Positions 1 through 4,802 of a stretch of 8,782 nucleotides of DNA are shown here, piece after piece. How positions within the stretch are numbered: position 1 is the first letter of the stretch; each line of letters begins with the position of its first letter. The notes beneath the pieces were generated by a model, which saw nothing but the letters and a program-made list of their open reading frames with translations, made no database searches and was not told the DNA's origin. The stretch is from Pseudomonadota bacterium. Lineage in GTDB: Bacteria; Pseudomonadota; Alphaproteobacteria; Rhizobiales; Hyphomicrobiaceae. The stretch spans positions 1-8,782 of the forward strand of contig JAKALI010000139.1 of NCBI GenBank assembly GCA_021813195.1, given 5' to 3'. Both the position numbers and the translations under genes were made by a program.

Positions 1-1
1 G

Positions 2-772
2 TCGAGCAAGCATTACGACGAGGCGTCGGCCTTTGCGCCGGAGAACCTGCTGCGGGAAGCACGGCGACAGAGGGCACTTGTCGCGGTGGCAGTCCCGAAG
101 GTGTGCGTGCTCGATCCCGACGGCGACATCGTCCGGCAGGCGAAGGCAACCGGGCGCGCAAATCGCGACCCGCACTGGGCCTGCTACCACACCGAGCTCT
201 ATCGCGTGATGCACGAAGATCTCGAGCTAGGCATCGTGCCCTGCGCCGTCGGCGCGTCATTTGCAGTCCTTGTCGCCGAGCAACTGTTCGCATCGGGCTG
301 CAAGCTGCTCGTCAGCGTCACATCTTCGGGGCAGTTGGTCCAGCTCAGGCAGCCGCCGTACTTCATTCTCATCGAGCGAGCGCTGCGTGACGAGGGCACG
401 AGCTACCACTACCTGCCGCCATCCGAATTCAGCTCGGCTGCGCCGGCACTCATCGAGGCAATCAGCGGCGCATTCGACAAATTGCGCGTTCCGGTTGAGT
501 GTGGATCCACCTGGACGACCGACGCGCCCTACCGAGAGACACCTTCCGCCATCGCGGCGATGACGGCGAAAGGACTCCTCGCCGTCGAGATGGAGGCCGC
601 GGCCCTCTACGCTTTTGCTGAAGCGCGAGGCAAACCGGTCCTCTGCTTCGCCCACGTCACCAACCAAATGGCGCAGGCGGAGGGCGACTTCGAGAAGGGC
701 GAAGCGGACGGGTCCGTCGATGCGCTCGCGGTGATCGTCGCTGCGGCGAAGGCATGGCCGCAGCACAGCTGA
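2..772 (+). CDS. Nucleoside phosphorylase (uridine phosphorylase-like, NP-1/PNP_UDP family), 5' end outside window
   Basis: Probably a cytoplasmic enzyme that splits nucleosides with phosphate into base and (deoxy)ribose-1-phosphate in nucleoside salvage. The reading frame is open from base 2, with family-like residues (SAFAPENLLREARRQ) encoded upstream of the first possible start, the GTG at 86. The gene therefore most likely begins before the window and only its last 256 codons are seen. Supporting motifs are CVLDPDGDIV near the visible N-terminus, a CGSTWTTDAPYRET segment at about 500-540, and VEMEAAALYAFA at about 584-619, whose Glu-Met-Glu (587-595) is the classic ribose-contacting motif of NP-1 enzymes. 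It ends with TGA at 770-772. Substrate (uridine, other pyrimidine or purine nucleosides) cannot be fixed from sequence alone. It lies 307 bp from a convergent gene and shows no functional link to the metal-efflux genes. Confidence 0.85.
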   Translation, partial: SSKHYDEASAFAPENLLREARRQRALVAVAVPKVCVLDPDGDIVRQAKATGRANRDPHWACYHTELYRVMHEDLELGIVPCAVGASFAVLVAEQLFASGCKLLVSVTSSGQLVQLRQPPYFILIERALRDEGTSYHYLPPSEFSSAAPALIEAISGAFDKLRVPVECGSTWTTDAPYRETPSAIAAMTAKGLLAVEMEAAALYAFAEARGKPVLCFAHVTNQMAQAEGDFEKGEADGSVDALAVIVAAAKAWPQHS

Positions 773-1079
773 GTTCTCCGCTACCGGCCAGCCATCCGAA
801 GACCGCCTTGGGTCACGTGCACGCGTCGTCGGCGGCGTCGGTCACTGACGCTCACCCCTCGGGACCGACCGTCGACGACACGGATTGGGAACGCTGACGC
901 GATACCTTCAGCAGCTTCCGTCGGGTGACTTTCTGCCCCGGCCACAAGCTGCCGGAAGCCGAACTGGTGCCAACAACGGCATTATTTTCTAACCGCGGAA
1001 ATGGCTCCTGGAAGCGAGGAAGGATCTCAACGGGTAATCCTGATGCAGCAGTTGCGGCAGAGCGCACGCACGAGCCCAA
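773..1079. other. Gap between convergent genes, no convincing gene
   Basis: This 307-bp stretch separates the ends of the phosphorylase gene and the convergent EamA gene. Short open frames exist on both strands (for example 852-1079 minus, from a TTG; 925-1215 plus), but none has a good ribosome site or recognisable protein. It contains an imperfect hairpin at 825-879 and a 7-bp inverted repeat (GCTTCCG 914-920 / CGGAAGC 953-959). There is also a small AT-rich patch around 981-992. It may simply hold the two 3' untranslated regions, or decayed sequence from an older gene. Confidence 0.5.
825..879. terminator. Imperfect stem-loop, possible terminator for the phosphorylase gene
   Basis: Two paired blocks are visible: GTCGTCG (825-831) with CGACGAC (873-879), and GTCGGTC (837-843) with GACCGAC (863-869). 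They are separated by an asymmetric internal loop (5 and 3 nt) and capped by a 19-nt loop. The position, about 50 bp after the phosphorylase stop and before a convergent gene, fits a terminator. There is no T-run on either side, so intrinsic termination is uncertain. Confidence 0.3.
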
Positions 1080-2129
1080 TCAGTGGCGGTGCGTGTGGTG
1101 CATGTCGGGGACATGTGGGTGCGTGTGCCGCATCCGCTCATGGCGATGCCGATGCGTATGCGGCTCGCCGGGGGGATCGTCGCGTCCATGCTCATGCTGG
1201 TGGTGCGGATCGTGAATGTGCGCGTGGGTATGCCCCATCGGCTCGTGCTCATGCTCGTGCTCGTGCGTCTCGGTGAGGTGCAGCCAGACGCCGAGCGCCA
1301 TCAGGGCACCAGCCATGACCAGTTGCAAGGTCAACGGCTCGCGCAACAAGAGGAGGGCCGCAATCGCCCCCAGGAAGGGTGCTGTCGAGAAGTAGGCACC
1401 CGTTCGGGCTGTGCCGAGATGGCGTAATGCGAGTACGAACAGTGCGAGGCTGACGCCAAACCCGAGGAAACCGACGAAGCCCGCAATTAGCAGCGGCGTC
1501 ATGGCGGGAAATTCTGCGCCGGCCCCCAAGCCGATGGCAATATTGATCGGGCCAGCGACGAGGCCCTTCAACTCTACGATCTGTAACGGGTCTGCCAACG
1601 AGACCTTGCGCGTCAGATTGTTATCGAGTCCCCAGGCTAGGCAAGCCCCTGCAATCGCCGCAGGGCCGATCACGCTGTTGAGCGTCGGCGCGCCAGACCA
1701 TGACAAGATCGCTGCTCCGGCGACGAGAAAGACCATGCCGAGCGCAATTCGCCTATCGAAGTTCTCTTGAAAGACGAACCATGCGAGTAAGGCCGTGGCC
1801 ACCCCCTCGAGCGTCAGAAGCAGCGACGCGGCGGCGGCGGCGGTCGTCTGAAGGCCGACCATCAGCAACAGCGGTCCAATGATGCCGCCTGCCACAATAG
1901 CACCTGCGAGCCACGGCATATCGTGCGACGCCAATGGAGCTTCCGATGTTGCGCCCGTTAGGGGACCGGCGATGCGTCGAAGTATGGCAATTCCGATGCC
2001 GGCACCGCAGTAGAGCAGGCCCGCCAGCATAGCTGGATGGATCGAGCCCAGAAGTCCCTTGGCGGCCGGGGTAGAGATACCGAACAGGGCGGCAGAGATG
2101 AGTGCCAGAATGACGGCATGGTGGTTCAT
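1080..2129 (-). CDS. DMT-superfamily EamA transporter with histidine-rich C-terminal tail
   Basis: A 349-residue inner-membrane protein with about ten hydrophobic helices arranged as two EamA repeats (roughly residues 5-143 and 153-283). Each repeat carries the typical late-helix pattern (LEGVATALLAWFVFQE at 107-122; FSTAPFLGAIAALLLLREPL at 247-266). After the last helix comes a hydrophilic tail: residues 284-349 contain 24 histidines, mostly as HxH and HEH runs, ending HHTHRH. Such tails bind Ni, Co, Zn or Cu in other metal-handling proteins; in DMT proteins the C-terminus is normally cytoplasmic. The start ATG at 2129 was chosen because MNHHAVILALISAALFG begins the first helix; the frame is open further upstream, but that part is antisense to the NicO gene. 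No clear ribosome site precedes it. It is divergent from the NicO/RND genes, suggesting shared metal control. Transported substrate is unknown; DMT proteins export metabolites or amino acids, and metal export is inference. Confidence 0.88.
   Translation of the reverse strand: MNHHAVILALISAALFGISTPAAKGLLGSIHPAMLAGLLYCGAGIGIAILRRIAGPLTGATSEAPLASHDMPWLAGAIVAGGIIGPLLLMVGLQTTAAAAASLLLTLEGVATALLAWFVFQENFDRRIALGMVFLVAGAAILSWSGAPTLNSVIGPAAIAGACLAWGLDNNLTRKVSLADPLQIVELKGLVAGPINIAIGLGAGAEFPAMTPLLIAGFVGFLGFGVSLALFVLALRHLGTARTGAYFSTAPFLGAIAALLLLREPLTLQLVMAGALMALGVWLHLTETHEHEHEHEPMGHTHAHIHDPHHQHEHGRDDPPGEPHTHRHRHERMRHTHPHVPDMHHTHRH
1241..1264 (-). repeat. Hexanucleotide tandem repeat encoding His-Glu pairs
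   Basis: Four consecutive 6-bp units, GCTCGT GCTCAT GCTCGT GCTCGT on the plus strand, encode the HEHEHEHE-type run at the start of the EamA protein's histidine-rich tail (about residues 289-296). Gain or loss of one unit would keep the frame and change the number of His-Glu pairs. Confidence 0.7.
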
Positions 2130-2135
2130 ATGATC

Positions 2136-2164
2136 AGAATAGGCGCGACGGGGCGTTTCGCCAA
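2136..2164 (-). promoter_or_regulatory. Candidate sigma-70-like promoter for the EamA gene
   Basis: Reading the minus strand, TTGGCG (2164-2159) is followed after exactly 17 nt by TATTCT (2141-2136), each matching 4 of 6 consensus bases. The predicted transcription start would fall at or within a few bases of the ATG at 2129, implying a leaderless or nearly leaderless mRNA; this fits the lack of a Shine-Dalgarno sequence there. The whole divergent spacer (2130-2192) is only 63 bp, so the plus-strand promoter must overlap it or lie inside the EamA gene. Confidence 0.3.
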
Positions 2165-2192
2165 CGAGCATCGGTTCAGGAGCAGGTAACAC

Positions 2193-2903
2193 ATGCCGGA
2201 TTGGCTGATGGCCTGGCTGGGGCAATTCCAAGGCGGTGTCGTGCGCTCCCTTGCCGCCGAGCTGCGGACAGGCGGCGTTGCCGCTGCCGGGCTCGCGTTC
2301 GCGCTCGGCGCCTTGCACGCACTCACGCCTGGACACGGCAAGGCCGCGCTTGCCGCCTATTTTCTCGGACGCGAGGCCAATGCCGGCAAGGGGCTGCGCA
2401 TCGCGCTTTCGGCAGCGCTGCTGCATGTCCTTTCCGGACTGGCACTATTCCTCATTCTGCGGTTTGTCGTCGGTCTGGTGCCGTCGATGACCGGCCGCCG
2501 CTCGCCGGCATTTACGCTCGTCGGTTACGGCCTCATCATTCTTTCCGGCGCAATCATGATCGTGCAGAGCCTGCGCACGGATCATGGAACAACAGACGGC
2601 GCCCATACCCTGACCGCCGGAATCGGCCTCTTGCCCTGCCCGCTCACGATCTCGGTGCTCGGGTTTGCCTGGACGGAAAGCAGCGCTGTCATGGTCGGCG
2701 TCGTGCTCCTCTCGCTTGCCCTCGGCATCTCTCTGACGATCGGACTGGTTGCGCTCTTAGCCATCGCTGTCCGGCGGGGATTCGGTGTTGCTGTTGGCAA
2801 CTACCTTCCAAGCCTCGATCGATGGTCACGCGCGCTGCAAGTCGTCGCAGGCGCCGCCATCGTTGCCATCGGCCTCCTGACGATCGCGGTAGCAGCGGGA
2901 TGA
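2193..2903 (+). CDS. NicO/RcnA-like nickel-cobalt exporter family permease
   Basis: A 236-residue inner-membrane protein with about six hydrophobic helices. The diagnostic NicO signature is HALTPGHGK at residues 42-50 (His42, His48 in helix context). It is followed by a histidine in the next helix (LLHVLSG, His78) and the GLLPCP turn at 145-150, also typical of NicO/RcnA proteins. Family members expel Ni(II) and Co(II) from the cytoplasm or, less often, import Ni. The family's usual His-rich loop before GLLPCP is reduced here to a short stretch with two histidines (131, 138), making this a compact member. The start ATG at 2193 is preceded by AGGAG (2178-2182), 10 nt away. It is followed after 162 bp by the RND adaptor gene, in the same direction. 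Some databases would label such proteins UreH-like or sulfite exporter TauE/SafE; Ni/Co is the better guess given the neighbours, but the metal is not proven. Confidence 0.85.
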   Translation: MPDWLMAWLGQFQGGVVRSLAAELRTGGVAAAGLAFALGALHALTPGHGKAALAAYFLGREANAGKGLRIALSAALLHVLSGLALFLILRFVVGLVPSMTGRRSPAFTLVGYGLIILSGAIMIVQSLRTDHGTTDGAHTLTAGIGLLPCPLTISVLGFAWTESSAVMVGVVLLSLALGISLTIGLVALLAIAVRRGFGVAVGNYLPSLDRWSRALQVVAGAAIVAIGLLTIAVAAG

Positions 2904-2933
2904 GCACTAGCCAGCCGCCAAATGGCCTCCTGC

Positions 2934-2952
2934 TTGTTACACAGTGAAACAA
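2934..2952. promoter_or_regulatory. 19-bp inverted repeat, possible operator upstream of the RND operon
   Basis: TTGTTACA (2934-2941), spacer CAG, then TGAAACAA (2945-2952): 7 of 8 arm positions are complementary. It lies in an AT-richer patch between the NicO stop (2903) and the adaptor start (3066), an ideal place for a dimeric regulator. No confident -35/-10 pair was found next to it. The binding protein is unknown; the response regulator beginning at 8515 or a metal sensor outside the window are candidates. Confidence 0.4.
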
Positions 2953-3065
2953 TTGCGAAATCGTGCGGATACCGAAGCCTGCTAGACGTGGCGTCGTCGT
3001 GGGCGCTTGGGTCGATTGCGACAGCCGGCGGTCGAGCCGCGTGCGTCTGGAAGCACAACCGAGGT

Positions 3066-4790
3066 ATGTCGACAGAAATGCTGAAATTTCCCTATCGAGC
3101 CGCGACACAACGACTTCGGTTCGCCGTCGCACTGCTCGGTCTCGTGCTGGCCGGAGCCACAGCGCCGGTACAGGCTGGGCCCGGACATTCCGGTGACGAG
3201 GGGCATGCACACGATGCCCCTGCTGCGACGTCGGTTCAGAGCCCGAGGGTCATCGCGACGTCGGAAAACTTCCAGCTTGTCGGCATCCTGAAGAACGGCC
3301 GGTTGACGCTCTACCTCGACCGGGAGCCCGACAATTCTCCGGTGGTCGACGCGACGATCACCGTCACCGGGGGCGACAAGACGGTCGTCGCCGAGAAGCA
3401 AGCAGACGGCACATACGCCGTCGCTACCGATGCCTTGGCGAAGCCCGGCGAGAACGAACTGCAATTCGAAATCAAGGCTGGCGAGCAGTTCGATCTCCTG
3501 GGCGGCGTCCTCGCCGTTCCCGCGACGTCACACGGCGCTCCCGTGGTTAGCGCCGGCTTCTTCGCGCTGCTGCGAGGCGGATCGTCGACGGCTGTACTCG
3601 GCGCCGCTGCGCTGGTTGCAGCGCTCTTCGTTGGTGCACTCGTCGGCGGCCTGTTCGCAAAGCGGCTTCCTGCTATCGTGTTCGCCCTTGCGGCGGCGCT
3701 GCCGTTGTCACTCGGCACCGAGGCGAGCGCCGGCCCCGGTCATTCGGGCGACGAGGGTCATGCGCATGGCCCCGAAGCGCAGCTCGGTGCAAGCGATCTG
3801 CCGCGCCGGCTGCCGGACGGCTCGGTGTTCCTACCCAAGTCGACGCAACGGCTACTCGAGGTCAGGACCCGTTACGTCCAGCCCGAGACGGCTCGCCGGA
3901 CGCTGCGTCTCGCCGGGCGCGTCGTCGCCAACCCAAACGGCTCGGCCATCGTGCAGAGCACGGTCGATGGACGCATTGCACCCGTGAACGGCAAGTTCCC
4001 GCAGGTCGGACAGGCTGTGAAAGCGGGGGAGGTGCTGGCGCATGTGCAGCCGGTGCTGGCGGCGATCGATCGTTCCGACGTCGAGCAGGCGGCGGGTAAT
4101 CTCGACCAGCAGATTGCGCTCGCCCAGAACAAGCTCGACCAGTTCCGCAAGTTCGCGGCGACTTTCCCGGCGGAGCGGATCAAGACCGCCGAGATCGAAC
4201 TCGAAAACCTCAAACAGCGGCGAGCGGCGCTCAATAAGCGCCAGACTGGGCGCGAGGATCTCGTCGCCCCCATCGACGGCGTCATCATGTCCTCACAAGC
4301 GCAGATCGGCCAAGTCGTGTCGTCGAAAGACGTTCTCTTCAACATCGTCCAGCCGAAAGCTCTCTGGGTCGAGGCACTCGCCTACGACAATGTCGACATC
4401 GCCGGTCTTGGCTCTGCGCAGGCCAAGGCGCACGATCATGCCAGCGCTGGCCTCAAACTCATCGGTGCCAATCCGGCACTGGCGCAACACGCGACGGTTC
4501 TCAGGTTCGACGTCACCGGCAAGGCACCCCACTTCCGGCTTGGCCGCAACGTCTCTGTCCTGGTCGAGATGGGCGAGCCAATGACCGGGATCATCCTGCC
4601 CAGGTCTGCGGTGGTGCAGGCGCCCAACGGTCAGCACGTCGTGTTTCGCCATATTGAGCCGGAGCGGTTCGAGCCGAAGGCGGTCAAGTTCGTCGAGATC
4701 GACGCCATGCGCGCGCTGATGACGGCCGGCGTTGAGCCCGGCGAGAAGATCGCGGTCGAGGCCGCGACGCTGATCAATCAGATCCGCTGA
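3066..4790 (+). CDS. HME-RND efflux periplasmic adaptor (CzcB/CusB-like) with extra N-terminal module
   Basis: A 574-residue membrane-fusion protein joining the RND permease to an outer-membrane channel; typical CzcB/CusB proteins are nearer 400-520. Order: signal peptide 1-37 (cut after VQA); GPGHSGDEGHAH 38-49; a beta-rich periplasmic module about 60-152; a hydrophobic helix about 174-197; basic AKR; a second hydrophobic stretch 201-217 ending in signal-peptidase-like ASA (220-222); a second GPGHSGDEGHAH at 223-234; then the adaptor proper: lipoyl half 294-327, coiled-coil hairpin about 330-395, second lipoyl half 396-428, beta-barrel and membrane-proximal parts to the end. ATG 3066 gives a clean signal peptide; the in-frame ATG 3078, 12 nt after GAGGT (3061-3065), has better ribosome spacing and may be the true start. 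The frame is open back to 2922, but that part looks non-coding. The permease gene follows after 12 bp. Metal specificity is not shown; the His/Asp/Glu motifs suit divalent metals. Confidence 0.9.
   Translation: MSTEMLKFPYRAATQRLRFAVALLGLVLAGATAPVQAGPGHSGDEGHAHDAPAATSVQSPRVIATSENFQLVGILKNGRLTLYLDREPDNSPVVDATITVTGGDKTVVAEKQADGTYAVATDALAKPGENELQFEIKAGEQFDLLGGVLAVPATSHGAPVVSAGFFALLRGGSSTAVLGAAALVAALFVGALVGGLFAKRLPAIVFALAAALPLSLGTEASAGPGHSGDEGHAHGPEAQLGASDLPRRLPDGSVFLPKSTQRLLEVRTRYVQPETARRTLRLAGRVVANPNGSAIVQSTVDGRIAPVNGKFPQVGQAVKAGEVLAHVQPVLAAIDRSDVEQAAGNLDQQIALAQNKLDQFRKFAATFPAERIKTAEIELENLKQRRAALNKRQTGREDLVAPIDGVIMSSQAQIGQVVSSKDVLFNIVQPKALWVEALAYDNVDIAGLGSAQAKAHDHASAGLKLIGANPALAQHATVLRFDVTGKAPHFRLGRNVSVLVEMGEPMTGIILPRSAVVQAPNGQHVVFRHIEPERFEPKAVKFVEIDAMRALMTAGVEPGEKIAVEAATLINQIR
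3177..3212 (+). repeat. First copy of the duplicated GPGHSGDEGHAH metal-binding-like motif
   Basis: Encodes 12 residues placed directly after the first signal-peptidase site of the adaptor. It is identical in protein sequence to the second copy at 3732-3767. The two DNA copies match at 29 of 36 bases, and all seven differences are silent third-position changes. Confidence 0.85.
3732..3767 (+). repeat. Second copy of the duplicated GPGHSGDEGHAH motif
   Basis: Encodes the same 12 residues as 3177-3212, here directly after the internal ASA signal-peptidase-like site. It marks the likely N-terminus of the adaptor module proper. The three histidines and the acidic pair could bind metal in the periplasm; that function is inferred. 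Confidence 0.85.
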
Positions 4791-4802
4791 GGCACGACCG
4801 CA

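Noticed and set aside
852..1079. Minus-strand 75-codon frame just after the EamA stop
   Set aside because: TTG start, no ribosome site and no recognisable protein; kept only as part of the unassigned spacer.
1083..1427. Plus-strand frame rich in Met/Val/Leu that looks like a membrane protein
   Set aside because: Its composition is the direct antisense reading of the His-rich tail (CAT/CAC codons read as ATG/GTG), not an independent gene.
2130..2426. 99-residue N-terminal extension of the EamA reading frame
   Set aside because: It is hydrophilic and low in family likeness, and it runs antisense through the well-supported NicO gene; the first membrane helix begins right after the ATG at 2129.
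2922..3065. 48-residue N-terminal extension of the adaptor reading frame
   Set aside because: It would put a non-signal sequence before a clear signal peptide, and it covers the probable operator; a GAGGT ribosome site lies at 3061-3065.
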